From Fictibacillus solisalsi (GTDB lineage: Bacteria; Bacillota; Bacilli; Bacillales; Fictibacillaceae), in the NCBI RefSeq assembly GCF_900103485.1, contig NZ_FNHW01000004.1:82577-146576 (forward strand): a stretch of DNA of 64,000 nucleotides, given 5' to 3'. Made by a program: the position numbers and the translations under genes. A model generated the notes under the pieces. The model searched no databases. It was given only the letters and a program-made list of their open reading frames with translations, and was not told where the DNA came from. Positions within the stretch are counted from its first letter, which is position 1, and the number at the start of each line of letters is the position of its first letter. Below are positions 18,314 to 26,923 of the stretch, piece by piece.

Positions 18314-18958
18314 TTAGGAAATTGTAGGTTTTTCTTTATTTTCCCATTGTTTTTCAAGCTGGGCAAAGCGCTCATCGATCGTGTTGCGGTGGTAGTCGGA
18401 ATTGACCTGATGCTCAAGCCGCTCTAGATAACGTTCCATTTCATCGAAACGCAGCCCCGGTTTAGCGCCTGCACTGGCATCAAGCACCTTGTTCATGCCC
18501 CTGTTTGCCCGGGCAATATTTTCCCGGCCCATCAATTCCATGCGTTTCACGTACATATCCTTTAATTTATGCTTCATTTGCTCAAACTTTTGCTCCAAAT
18601 TTTGAAGCTCGCGTGTCGCTTCTTCTCTTGATTCACTCAGCCGGGCTGCACGCTCCTCGTATTGCTGCTGTTCAGCCACTGCAAATTCATGCAGCTCGCT
18701 TTCACCGGCTTGGAGTGCCAAATCCGCCTGCCGCTTTCGTTTTTCCGCGTGTGCCTTTGCTTCCCGATGTTCTTTTGTAAATTCCTCAGTCAGCGTATAT
18801 TGGCGTTCCACCAGCTTTCTGACCCGGTCCGTTTCCTGCTCGCACTGCCGTAAATATTGGTTAAGCAGGGCAATCGGGTTTTTCTGTTCCTTTTGATCCA
18901 GCATTTCATGAAAGTCCGCTGCAATAGAATTTTTGATTCTTGTAAATAATGTGCTCAT
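18314..18958 (-). CDS. liaH: Phage-shock protein A family protein LiaH
   Basis: A 214-residue, almost entirely helical PspA/IM30-family protein, rich in charged coiled-coil heptads from residue 20 to 190. The N-terminus (LFTRIKNSIAADFHEMLD) is the amphipathic membrane-contact helix of the family. Such proteins form large rings or rods under the membrane and protect it when the wall is under attack. It is the main target of LiaR, together with liaI 19 nt upstream. Confidence 0.93.
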   Translation of the reverse strand: MSTLFTRIKNSIAADFHEMLDQKEQKNPIALLNQYLRQCEQETDRVRKLVERQYTLTEEFTKEHREAKAHAEKRKRQADLALQAGESELHEFAVAEQQQYEERAARLSESREEATRELQNLEQKFEQMKHKLKDMYVKRMELMGRENIARANRGMNKVLDASAGAKPGLRFDEMERYLERLEHQVNSDYHRNTIDERFAQLEKQWENKEKPTIS

Positions 18959-18977
18959 TTATTCTTCTCTCCTTTTG

Positions 18978-19322
18978 TTAGTTTCTGTTCATTTCTGCCC
19001 ATTGTTTTTCAAAGTTTACAAATGGGTCACTGTCATCGTTCGAGTCCTGTTTTTTCCCGCTCCAGTTCTTATACACCACATATAGTACATAAGCTGCTGC
19101 GAGCCCTAGCAATGCCGGAACATTGGATATAGCGGAGCATGCTGCAATTATGCCGATTACGGCCCAGATTACTTTCTTGGATGTCGTTTCCGCCTTCATA
19201 AATCCTTTGACGGAAAAGTATAGAATGACCAGCCCGATCGCAAGGCCGATCATCGGCCCGAGGTTCGCCAGCAGGATAACCGCCGCAATGCCTCCGAGTA
19301 AAAACAAACCAAATTTTTTCAT
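18978..19322 (-). CDS. liaI: LiaI-like membrane anchor protein
   Basis: A 114-residue protein with hydrophobic segments near residues 4-38, 50-68 and 70-84 and a hydrophilic acidic C-terminus (KKQDSNDDSDPFVNFEKQW). It occupies the liaI position, directly before liaH, where it is thought to recruit LiaH to the membrane. GAAAGGAGG precedes the ATG at 19322. Sequence similarity within LiaI proteins is low, so the call leans on synteny. Confidence 0.85.
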   Translation of the reverse strand: MKKFGLFLLGGIAAVILLANLGPMIGLAIGLVILYFSVKGFMKAETTSKKVIWAVIGIIAACSAISNVPALLGLAAAYVLYVVYKNWSGKKQDSNDDSDPFVNFEKQWAEMNRN

Positions 19323-19609
19323 TTGTTGTTTCCTCCTTTCTTAACTCTAGCTTACCTTCTGCCGTATTTTCCTATAATGTACTGCAGCTATATTTCTGCT
19401 AAGACTTGAGGCGTATTTTCATAGTGAACGGGGGAGAGGGGTGTGGATTTGAAGGGTGATGAGGATGTGTTCGAGGAGTATTTTAGCCAAGTTTGTCGGG
19501 TTTGCGGGCGAGTTCTGTGGTTTTTCGAGCAAGGATCGGTAAACCCACAACAAAAAAAGCCGGCTCAGGAGCATATCTCCAAAGCCGGCTTTCAACATTC
19601 CAATTCTTC
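19323..19609. other. Intergenic region upstream of liaI, downstream of parR-like gene
   Basis: Should contain the LiaR-controlled promoter of liaI (minus strand, 19323-19440). I see a CTCAAGTCTTAGCA stretch about 80 nt before the start but cannot prove a LiaR box. The parR terminator is at 19553-19592. Confidence 0.35.
19553..19592 (-). terminator. Terminator of the parM-parR operon
   Basis: AAAGCCGGCT (19556-19565) and AGCCGGCTTT (19583-19592) form a 10-bp stem, with GGAG/CTCC pairing inside; on the minus strand TTTTTTT follows. Confidence 0.85.
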
Positions 19610-19918
19610 TTATGTCCAGGACTCGATATCGTCCTCGTCGATTTCTTCTTCATCGATGACATCATCATACTCTGGTGAATGCTTCGGATCTTCCTGCACC
19701 ACACCTTGGCCTTCATCCCCGAAGGTAAAGCCCCGGTCAGCAGGAACATGCTGCTGCAGATTTCGAACACCGTTGGCTTTTATTTCATTTTCAACGAGGT
19801 AGCGGATGGAATCCATCAAATTCGTTTGTGAGTTAATCCAGTCAATAATGGCGGGGGCTTCATTTTTTTTCGTCTTCAATGAAATATTATCGCCTGGCTT
19901 TTTTTGTTTCTTCATCAT
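19610..19918 (-). CDS. ParR-like DNA-binding adaptor of an actin-type partition system
   Basis: A 102-residue protein. Residues about 10-50 (NISLKTKKNEAPAIIDWIN then MDSIRYLVENEI) have the strand-helix-helix pattern of a ribbon-helix-helix domain, as in ParR proteins. The C-terminus is highly acidic (DDVIDEEEIDEDDIESW), like the ParR tail that contacts ParM filaments. It follows the actin-like gene after 29 nt and ends at a strong terminator. The family link is by architecture and position and is not a clear sequence match. AAGGGGG precedes two consecutive ATGs. Confidence 0.75.
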   Translation of the reverse strand: MMKKQKKPGDNISLKTKKNEAPAIIDWINSQTNLMDSIRYLVENEIKANGVRNLQQHVPADRGFTFGDEGQGVVQEDPKHSPEYDDVIDEEEIDEDDIESWT

Positions 19919-19947
19919 TACACCCCCTTACCATTTAAAATGAAAAC

Positions 19948-21144
19948 TTAAACCGGCTGTTTCGCACGGTCTTTGATCGCACCGTAGATCTTACCGCGTA
20001 CAAACGCATCCAATCCGTTCGCATTCATTGTCACTGCATATTTTGCAGGGATGTAAAGAAGCTGGATTTCGCGCTCTTCACAAAGTTCCTTCAGCATCGG
20101 AGCAAGGATCGGCTGCATAAGAATGCTTCCACCGCCATATACGCAGATCAAATCGATTTCGTTTCTAGCCTTTGTCAATTGCTTGCGGATATTGTTGATG
20201 ATCTGGCGCGCTTGTCCTTCAAGCGGTCTTTTCAACGTGTTCATCGCACGCGCATGATATTTGTGGTTCGGGTTTTTGATCACGTCACTGAAAAATTGAC
20301 GCGGGCTGTCTGGAAGGTGGATCAGGCGGTTAAACTCGCTGAGTGCCTCCTCAATCGCATACCCTGCACCGTGGTTGGTACCGTGCACGAACTGGCGCAA
20401 AAATTTATTTCCTTCTGTAATCGGATACTCCGTAGAACCGTCGCCAATATCAGTGTGAAGGATTCGTTTGTTTTTAAAGAAGCTTCCATTAAAGTTCTTC
20501 GGCAGATCATTTTCTTCAATAAAAGCATCAAAGATATCACCTTTTCTCCAGTTGCCATCTGCATCCTTTTGTAGAGAGAAGGTTACTGGAGTTGCTTCAG
20601 GAATAACTTTAACAAACTCAAATTCTACTTTTACTGCCACACGCTGTTTACCCACATGAACCGTTACGTGGTGCGGTCCATTCATGAAGCGCTTTTCAAA
20701 TTTTGCTGCAGATTCGTCGGAATGCTGGGTAATCGGAAGCGCAGTCGCCATATCGGCCGATACATCGATGGATGCAGGCAGCTTCTTTTCTTCCGCAAAT
20801 CCTTTTTGAACCGCTACGGCCGCAATCTGGGCAAGCGTGTTGACGACTGGAAGGTCAATCTCGTATTTGTAGTCCACACCCACCTGGATGTTTTCAATCA
20901 GCTCGCCGCTCTCAAGCGCAAACTTGCCCACATAGTACATACCCGCACGTGCAGCAGGGGAATCAATCGTTACGATCAGGTTATCCTGAAGGTTGCGTAC
21001 GATTGTTTCAGGAGCCTGCTCTTCGCTCCAAGGCAGTTGATCCACTGCGCAGTTAACATTCGGCTGTTGAAATAAACGCCCATCAATGTAAATATCATGC
21101 TCGCTGTTTCCGTTGTCATTACCTACTAAAAAATGATATTGCAT
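19948..21144 (-). CDS. ParM/StbA-family actin-like ATPase
   Basis: A 398-residue actin-fold ATPase. The nucleotide-binding motifs are visible: phosphate-1 VGNDNGNS (residues 7-14), phosphate-2 DIGDGSTEYP (232-241) and adenosine motif YGGGSILMQP (336-345). ParM polymers push plasmid copies apart, guided by ParR bound to a centromere. Here the gene sits between liaI and a purine permease, with no plasmid replication or mobility genes, so its role is open. The start is the ATG at 21144 (GGAGGAA, 8-9 nt spacing), although the frame is open to 21192. Confidence 0.88.
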   Translation of the reverse strand: MQYHFLVGNDNGNSEHDIYIDGRLFQQPNVNCAVDQLPWSEEQAPETIVRNLQDNLIVTIDSPAARAGMYYVGKFALESGELIENIQVGVDYKYEIDLPVVNTLAQIAAVAVQKGFAEEKKLPASIDVSADMATALPITQHSDESAAKFEKRFMNGPHHVTVHVGKQRVAVKVEFEFVKVIPEATPVTFSLQKDADGNWRKGDIFDAFIEENDLPKNFNGSFFKNKRILHTDIGDGSTEYPITEGNKFLRQFVHGTNHGAGYAIEEALSEFNRLIHLPDSPRQFFSDVIKNPNHKYHARAMNTLKRPLEGQARQIINNIRKQLTKARNEIDLICVYGGGSILMQPILAPMLKELCEEREIQLLYIPAKYAVTMNANGLDAFVRGKIYGAIKDRAKQPV

Positions 21145-21192
21145 AGTATCTATTCCTCCTAATATTTTATCTAAAACTACCTGGTGGCACAA

Positions 21193-21534
21193 GGTATTAC
21201 TCAGCCATACGCTTAAAATATGTATGCTGTTAAAGAAGAGAGTCTGAAATAAAAGTGGCTGAAGTTCTACTATATAGAACTTCGAACGATTTGAATAGAT
21301 TCCGACACTCCTCTACCTAATAATATTTGACAATTTTAGAGTAACACCTTCTATTTTAAAGAAATACCCCGCTCAGAAGTTTCTGAATGTTTTCTTGGAA
21401 AAACTTCCTCCCTCCATTTGCCTCTTTTTTGTGATAAAGTAATTTTTTAGGTTTACCTTGAGCCCGTAATGGAGAAGTCTATTAGTTAGTGGCACCTTTT
21501 TGAATAGAGAGAAATTGAAGTTAGGAGTGTCAGT
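21193..21534. other. Divergent intergenic region between parM-like gene and NCS2 permease
   Basis: About 340 nt at the place where a parC centromere and the promoters of both genes should lie. It contains the palindromes at 21261-21283 and 21373-21386, and a possible plus-strand TTGACA near 21330. I do not see tandem iterons of a classical parC, and no purine riboswitch core. Confidence 0.4.
21261..21283. promoter_or_regulatory. Perfect inverted repeat upstream of parM-like gene
   Basis: Arms GAAGTTCTA (21261-21269) and TAGAACTTC (21275-21283) around 5 nt. It lies 117 nt before the parM start. It may be an operator or part of a centromere bound by the ParR-like protein. Confidence 0.5.
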
Positions 21535-22833
21535 ATGTTTAAACTTAAGGAGCGGAATACCACCATACGAACGGAATTCCTGGCGGGTATTACCACCTTT
21601 TTAACCTTGGCCTATATTATTGTTGTTAATCCAATGATATTAAAAGATGCGGGCGTGCCGTTCGAACAAGGCTTTACCGCTACCATTATCGCTACGGTCG
21701 TAGGAACGCTGTGCATGGCATTTTTCGCAAACTATCCGATTATCATTGGTCCATCCATGGGGTTAAACGCTTATTTTGCCTACTCGGTCATCAGCAGCCA
21801 TAACATTTCATATGCCGTTGGATTTTCGGCAGTTTTTATCACAGGTATTATTTTTCTGATTCTTTCCCTGACGTCATTTCGAGCCAAGCTGATCAATGCG
21901 ATACCGTCCAATTTAAAACATGCCATTGCAGCCGGAATCGGCTTGTTCATCACCTTTATCGGACTGCGCCTGTCCGGCATTGTCGCCGATCACCCGACCA
22001 ATCTCGTAACCCTTGGAGATTTCAGCTCGCCGAAAGTGGCGCTGACATTGATCGGAATCGTTATCACCATTACATTAATGACACTCAACGTGCAGGGTGC
22101 CCTTTTTATCGGCATGATCATTACAGGCATCATCGCCTTTTTCACCGGCCGGTTAAGCTTTGATAAAGGATTTCTTTCTGTGCCGCACCTTCCTGAAGGT
22201 GTGCTTGTCTACAATCCCATTCAATCGGTGGCCGATGTCATCCATTACGGATTGTACAGCGTTGTGTTTTCATTCCTTCTTGTTATGCTTTTTGATACAA
22301 CCGGAGCCCTTCTCGGTATCGTACGCCAGGCAGGATTGCTGAAGAACGGCAAACTCGACCGTGCAGGCAGTGCCTTCTTTTCAGATTCAATCGGAACAGC
22401 GGTTGGTGCCATGTTCGGAACCAGTCCGACAGCAGCAACGGTGGAATCTTCGGCCGGAGTCGGTACTGGAGGAAAAACAGGCTTAACCGGAGTAACCGTT
22501 GTTATCCTGTTTTTGATCGCCGCGTTTTTCGGACCGCTCGTCAGCGCTGTTTCTGCCGTTCCTGCCATTACCGCACCAAGCTTAATCATTGTCGGCAGCT
22601 TTATGATTAAAAGTATATCGGAAATTGATTGGAATGACTTCGATGAAGCCTTCCCGGCATTTCTCGTCATCGTCAGCATGCCGCTGACATCCAGTATCGC
22701 CAACGGAATTGCCCTTGGTTTCATCTCTTACCCGATCATGAAATTTGCCAAAGGAAAAATCCGGGAAGTACATCCACTTGTATACGTGTTTGCCGTGCTG
22801 TTTTTATATCAGCTCATCTTCTTGGCGCAATAA
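21535..22833 (+). CDS. NCS2-family purine permease (PbuG/PbuO-like)
   Basis: A 432-residue transporter with about 12-14 membrane helices. The start (LKERNTTIRTEFLAGITTF), the motif ANYPIIIGPSMGLNAYFAYSV and the later TSPTAATVESSAGVGTGGKTG are typical of the AzgA-type branch of the xanthine/uracil permease family, which imports hypoxanthine, guanine or adenine by proton symport. The length equals that of B. subtilis PbuO. Which purine is used cannot be told. The upstream region lacks a purine riboswitch, so unlike pbuG it is not obviously riboswitch-controlled. Confidence 0.88.
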   Translation: MFKLKERNTTIRTEFLAGITTFLTLAYIIVVNPMILKDAGVPFEQGFTATIIATVVGTLCMAFFANYPIIIGPSMGLNAYFAYSVISSHNISYAVGFSAVFITGIIFLILSLTSFRAKLINAIPSNLKHAIAAGIGLFITFIGLRLSGIVADHPTNLVTLGDFSSPKVALTLIGIVITITLMTLNVQGALFIGMIITGIIAFFTGRLSFDKGFLSVPHLPEGVLVYNPIQSVADVIHYGLYSVVFSFLLVMLFDTTGALLGIVRQAGLLKNGKLDRAGSAFFSDSIGTAVGAMFGTSPTAATVESSAGVGTGGKTGLTGVTVVILFLIAAFFGPLVSAVSAVPAITAPSLIIVGSFMIKSISEIDWNDFDEAFPAFLVIVSMPLTSSIANGIALGFISYPIMKFAKGKIREVHPLVYVFAVLFLYQLIFLAQ

Positions 22834-22842
22834 ATTCATCTC

Positions 22843-22872
22843 GTATAAAAAACCTCCTCCTCGTCCATAGTA
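22843..22872 (+). promoter_or_regulatory. Probable sigma-G (forespore) promoter of sspH
   Basis: GTATA (22843-22847), an 18-bp spacer and CATAGTA (22866-22872) fit the sigma-G consensus (GHATR, N17-18, CATWHTA) with one mismatch. The predicted start near 22879 lies just before the sspH ribosome site, downstream of the left arm of the hairpin. Confidence 0.55.
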
Positions 22873-22896
22873 AGGGTGAAAAAGGAGGTTTTTTAT
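22845..22896 (+). terminator. Terminator of NCS2 permease gene, overlapping the sspH promoter and ribosome site
   Basis: Perfect 14-bp inverted repeat, ATAAAAAACCTCCT (22845-22858) and AGGAGGTTTTTTAT (22883-22896), loop 24 nt. The right arm contains the Shine-Dalgarno sequence of sspH. Confidence 0.8.
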
Positions 22897-22898
22897 AA

Positions 22899-23078
22899 AT
22901 GAACAAGCAACGCGCACAAGAAATTGCGTCTTCTCCTGTTATGGCAAACGTGACCTTGGATGGTGTGCCAGTATATATCCAGCATGTAGACGAACAAGGA
23001 GAAACCGCCCGCATCTATCCACTTGGACAGCCTGAAAGCGAACAGCAGGTTTCGCTGGGCAGCTTAACAGAGCATTGA
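22899..23078 (+). CDS. sspH: H-type small acid-soluble spore protein
   Basis: A 59-residue protein beginning MNKQRAQEIASSPVMANV and containing DGVPVYIQHVDE and TARIYPL, the SspH signature. SspH-type proteins are minor spore-core proteins made in the forespore. AAGGAGG lies about 10 nt before the ATG. The gene stands alone, with a sigma-G-like promoter upstream and a hairpin terminator directly after the stop. It shows that the organism makes endospores. Confidence 0.93.
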   Translation: MNKQRAQEIASSPVMANVTLDGVPVYIQHVDEQGETARIYPLGQPESEQQVSLGSLTEH

Positions 23079-23081
23079 CAT

Positions 23082-23106
23082 CCCCTTCTTCTGAAGGGGT
23101 TTTCTT
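23082..23106 (+). terminator. Terminator of sspH
   Basis: CCCCTTC (23082-23088) and GAAGGGG (23093-23099) with a 4-nt loop, followed by TTTTCTT; 3 nt after the stop codon. Confidence 0.85.
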
Positions 23107-23201
23107 ATGCCTTTACAAGGAATGGTGATTCATTTGGAGGAAAAAACGGGAATAGGAGGTACAGTAAATATAATACGTTTCCGAGCTGAGGTGAAGAATG
23201 C

Positions 23202-24857
23202 ATGCTGACATTAGACAAGAAACATGATCCACTGAAAAATAAGGAGCTGATTGCGTCCTATTTCAGCCAAAAACAGGACATGAAAAACTTAATCAGTGAA
23301 ACAGACGCTCTTTTCCAGGAGCTGAACCCGTTGCCTGCCGTGCTGCATTCCTCGTTATTCTCGTTTAAAAAATTGCTGCACAGCTTTCCGCGGATCCTTC
23401 TGTCGACGTCATGGCACAAACATTTGGAAGACATGCCACAGGTGGAGACCGATAAGCAGGACTCGATCTTTCCTTCATGGAAAAAAGAGCTTGACCGGGA
23501 GTTTAGCAGACTTCAAAACGAAATCACCCGGGAGGTAAATGTCAAAGAGTTTGGCGCGGCGGGCGATGGAGTGACTGATGATACCGAAGCGTTCAAAAAA
23601 GCAATCGGCCATGGAAAGGTAAAAGTTATTGTGCCTGAAGGCGTGTTTGTGACAAAGGGCATCCGGCTTCCTTCATGGACGATGCTGATTGGATCCGGTA
23701 AAGGAACAACCGTAATCAAGCTTCACGACCGTGCACCCCGAAGCCGGCAGCTGCTCACCAATTCTGGCCGTTGGAGAGGCAACCACCATGTTTTTGTTCA
23801 GGGCATGAGTCTGGATTGGAACGTCGAACGTTTAGGTCCCAATAAACGGACAGCATCCGGAAACAATCAATCGAGCTGCCTCACCTTCGCCCACGTCACA
23901 TATGGCTGGGTGAAGGATGTGGAAGGAATCAATCCCGGTCTGCATTGTTTTGATGTTTCATCTGCGGTTTACACGTATTTTGGGGACGGCACAAGGGCCA
24001 GAAGAAGCAGCCGGTACATTTGGCTCGACCAGTTGAATGGGTATGGCTTCGGGGATGATGGAATTACGACCCATCACAGCGATAATATTTTAATTTCAAA
24101 TTGCCATATGTGTGATCCGAGCGGGCGGGCGCACAAAGAAGGATTTTCAAATTCTAACGGGATCGAGGTCGATGACGGTTCCAGAAACGTCACCCTCGTC
24201 AACAATTCAACAACCCGCTGCTTTGGCGGTGTGGAAATCAAAGCCCACCATAATTCTGCAGCGGCGAGCAACACACAGATTATCGGGCACCTGTCCATTC
24301 ATGACAACCGCTCGTATAACTTCAGGCATATCGGCCATCACATCGAAACGGATCCAGTATCGATGACCGCCTATAATATAAAAGCAAGTTATATTGTAGC
24401 GGTGGCTCCCATAAGAACACCTTTGTATAAGGAGTCCACACCGAGGGCAATGGTCATCTCCGCTTACAGAAACGTGGTGATCAATCACTTCGCCGTCATT
24501 GGTGATCCCGATTATGATTACCGCGGAGAGCCTGTCATTGCTGTTCAGTACCGTTCGCGGAATATTATATTAAACGGACTGGACATCAAGCATTTTAAAA
24601 CCGCAGGGGAGGATGTCAAAGTATTTGGCAGCAGCCATGGTGCAGATGCCGTTGAAATCCGAAACGTAACCATTCAGGATTCAGCGCCTACCGCTCTTCA
24701 TATCGGACCTGGAATCCATCAAATCAGGATCAGTAACGTTCAAGCCGTGTGCGAGAAAGGAAAAGAGGGTCTGGTAGCCAAGCAGTCAGAACCCAAAATT
24801 TCAGAATTTCATGCCATAGGCTACAAAACACCCATTGCAGCGGGCAATCAGAATTAA
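23202..24857 (+). CDS. Right-handed beta-helix protein of the pectate lyase 3 / GH28-related superfamily
   Basis: A 551-residue protein. The first about 110 residues are helical and charged, with no signal peptide. The beta-helix domain begins with VNVKEFGAAGDGVTDDTEAF, the start motif of the Pect_lyase_3 superfamily, and continues through parallel beta-helix rungs such as GYGFGDDGITTHHSDNILIS and SNGIEVDDGSRNVTLVNNST. Asp pairs in GDDGI resemble the active site of GH28-like enzymes. Members occur as polysaccharide lyases or hydrolases and as phage-tail depolymerases; no phage gene is near. The target polysaccharide is unknown, and how it would leave the cell is unclear. AGGTGA precedes the ATG. 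Confidence 0.75.
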   Translation: MLTLDKKHDPLKNKELIASYFSQKQDMKNLISETDALFQELNPLPAVLHSSLFSFKKLLHSFPRILLSTSWHKHLEDMPQVETDKQDSIFPSWKKELDREFSRLQNEITREVNVKEFGAAGDGVTDDTEAFKKAIGHGKVKVIVPEGVFVTKGIRLPSWTMLIGSGKGTTVIKLHDRAPRSRQLLTNSGRWRGNHHVFVQGMSLDWNVERLGPNKRTASGNNQSSCLTFAHVTYGWVKDVEGINPGLHCFDVSSAVYTYFGDGTRARRSSRYIWLDQLNGYGFGDDGITTHHSDNILISNCHMCDPSGRAHKEGFSNSNGIEVDDGSRNVTLVNNSTTRCFGGVEIKAHHNSAAASNTQIIGHLSIHDNRSYNFRHIGHHIETDPVSMTAYNIKASYIVAVAPIRTPLYKESTPRAMVISAYRNVVINHFAVIGDPDYDYRGEPVIAVQYRSRNIILNGLDIKHFKTAGEDVKVFGSSHGADAVEIRNVTIQDSAPTALHIGPGIHQIRISNVQAVCEKGKEGLVAKQSEPKISEFHAIGYKTPIAAGNQN

Positions 24858-24979
24858 ATGTATTAGCATTGTCATGATTTCTTTACGAAACACCAACACT
24901 AATCCCCTTTTTCTTCATACCTCCTTAACAGTAAAGTGGTTTAATGAGGACGAATCACACTCGTTAGGGAGGATGAACC

Positions 24980-26866
24980 ATGAAAAAAGGCATCACAGTC
25001 GGATTATCATTAGCCATTATGGCTTCAAGCGCCATTCCTGTATTCGCTGAGCACAACCATCATAAGCAAAACAATCAAATCAAGAACATCGAATTTACAT
25101 CAATGAAAGCCCCCAGCACCATCGAAAACATGGTCAAAACCTACACAGACGCTAAAGTAAAAATTACTTATAAAAATGGTAAAGTGAAAGAAATGCCTCT
25201 AGACTACAACCAGCTCTTCTTATCAAAGGATAAAATTGTAGACAACAAAGGCGAAAAGATACCAGCCGGCACTCCAATAGACGCAAGAGGTAACCCAATC
25301 ATTGACCACAGCGTACCGGACAAGCCGTCTTATTACATTTCAGATGCACCCGATTCCAACAGCTTCATCACCATTGCTGGAAAAGACTATGTCATCTCTC
25401 ACTATGAGTATGATTCAATGGACAATTCCGGAAATGAGATTAGCGGCCTTCCTGCGTCCATGACATTGACACAAGTAGACCGGGATAAGAAGACCGGCAA
25501 GCTTACCGTAAATCATGCAAAAAAGATTGATTTCTCTAATGTAAACGGACTATGGACACCATGTAATGGATCAACAACAGAATGGGGAACTCATCTCGGA
25601 TCTGAAGAATATGAACCGGATGCAAGAGCATTTGAAGATCCAGCTTCCTCTTCATACCGTGACGTCACCAACTTTGCCAAACAGTATTTTGGTGATGCCT
25701 CCAAAGCCAATCCTTATTTTTACGGATGGATTCCTGAGATTTCCGTACATCCAAATGGTAAGGCATCGGTTGTAAAGCATTATAGTACAGGCCGGTTCTC
25801 TCATGAGATCATGCAGGTGCTTCCAGACCAAAAAACCGCACTTTTCGGAGATGACGGCGGCAATACCATGATGTTTATGTATGTTGCTGATAAAAAGCGT
25901 GACTTCTCTGCAGGCACACTTTATGCGGCAAAATTCAAGCAGACTTCAACGGCCAACGGGGGAGCAGGAGATCTGCAGTGGATTAAGCTGGGGTACTCTA
26001 CGGATAAAGAAGTAAAGAGAATCATCGACAAAGGCACCAAGTTCAGCGATATCTTTGAAACATCAGACAAGCCTGCACCCGGCTTTAAAGCCGTGAAAAC
26101 CGCAGCAAGTAAAAAAGTGGAGTACCTGAAAGTGAAGCCGGGCATGGAAAAAGCAGCTGCATTCCTGGAATCCCGCCGATATGGTGCACTGCTTGGGGCA
26201 ACCTCCGAATTCAACAAGATGGAAGGCATCGCAGTAAATAAAGCGGACAACAAAGCCTATATTGCCATCTCCTATGAAAACAACAGTATGAAAAAAGAAG
26301 AAATCGACGGGGTTCAGGATGATATCCAGCTTCCGGTCATTGACTCAGGTGTTACCTTTGAACTGGATTTGAATCCTGGTGAAAAAGATCATAAAAAAGG
26401 ACACATTGACAGCAAGTATGTGCCTTCGAGCATGAATGGCCTGTTGGTCGGTGACGATTATCCTAAAGCGGATGCCTATGGAAATACAGCGAATCCAAAT
26501 AAAGTAGCCAACCCTGACAACTTGAGCTTTTCTGACGACATGAACACCTTGTTCATTGGTGAAGACAGCGCACACCATACGAATAACTTTGTTTGGGCCT
26601 ACAATGTGAAAACAAAGAAACTATCAAGAATCTTATCTGTACCTGTTGGAGCAGAAGCCACCGGCTTACGTGCAGTGGACCACGTGAAGAACTCGTGCTA
26701 TGTTCTCAGCAACTTCCAGCATCCTGGAGAGGATCTGGAAGGAAAACAGATTACAGCAGTAGATAAGACGAAGCTTGAAGAAGCCATGAAAAAAGGAATC
26801 GGCATTCAGGAAACTGGCGGTGTCGGTTATATCTCCGGTCTTCCGTCTGGCCAAGTTGAAAAATAA
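24980..26866 (+). CDS. Secreted PhoX-like (DUF839) phosphatase-family protein
   Basis: A 628-residue exported protein: positively charged start, hydrophobic core and cleavage site SAIPVFA-EHN. The mature part shows NGLWTPCNGSTTEWGTHLGS, EPDARAFEDP, HYSTGRFSHE and the late ATGLRAVDH, features of the PhoX/DUF839 beta-propeller family of Ca/Fe-dependent phosphomonoesterases. It uses an ordinary Sec-type signal, whereas classical PhoX is a Tat substrate with twin arginines. It likely dephosphorylates extracellular organic phosphate. The upstream 120 nt hold only a weak TTTACG/CCAACA pair, so Pho control is possible but unproven. Confidence 0.8.
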   Translation: MKKGITVGLSLAIMASSAIPVFAEHNHHKQNNQIKNIEFTSMKAPSTIENMVKTYTDAKVKITYKNGKVKEMPLDYNQLFLSKDKIVDNKGEKIPAGTPIDARGNPIIDHSVPDKPSYYISDAPDSNSFITIAGKDYVISHYEYDSMDNSGNEISGLPASMTLTQVDRDKKTGKLTVNHAKKIDFSNVNGLWTPCNGSTTEWGTHLGSEEYEPDARAFEDPASSSYRDVTNFAKQYFGDASKANPYFYGWIPEISVHPNGKASVVKHYSTGRFSHEIMQVLPDQKTALFGDDGGNTMMFMYVADKKRDFSAGTLYAAKFKQTSTANGGAGDLQWIKLGYSTDKEVKRIIDKGTKFSDIFETSDKPAPGFKAVKTAASKKVEYLKVKPGMEKAAAFLESRRYGALLGATSEFNKMEGIAVNKADNKAYIAISYENNSMKKEEIDGVQDDIQLPVIDSGVTFELDLNPGEKDHKKGHIDSKYVPSSMNGLLVGDDYPKADAYGNTANPNKVANPDNLSFSDDMNTLFIGEDSAHHTNNFVWAYNVKTKKLSRILSVPVGAEATGLRAVDHVKNSCYVLSNFQHPGEDLEGKQITAVDKTKLEEAMKKGIGIQETGGVGYISGLPSGQVEK

Positions 26867-26868
26867 AT

Positions 26869-26922
26869 AAAACACCCCCTATACGTTGGATTTATACGTC
26901 CGGTGTATAAGGGGTGTTTTTT
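26869..26922. terminator. Bidirectional terminator after PhoX-like gene
   Basis: AACACCCC (26871-26878) with GGGGTGTT (26911-26918), extended by TATAC/GTATA inside, flanked by A and T runs. It serves both converging genes. Confidence 0.85.
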
Positions 26923-26923
26923 G

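Noticed and set aside
21490..21505. TGGCAC sequence resembling a sigma-54 -24 element
   Set aside because: The -12 GC is missing at the needed distance (TTTTTGAAT in place of TTGCW) and no enhancer-binding protein gene is near.
21300..21534. Purine riboswitch upstream of the NCS2 permease
   Set aside because: The conserved core (GATATGG and the two loop motifs) could not be found.
24858..24979. PhoP box upstream of the PhoX-like gene
   Set aside because: Only a weak TTTACG/CCAACA pair at 11-nt period and a lone TTAACA; not enough to call, though worth a matrix scan.
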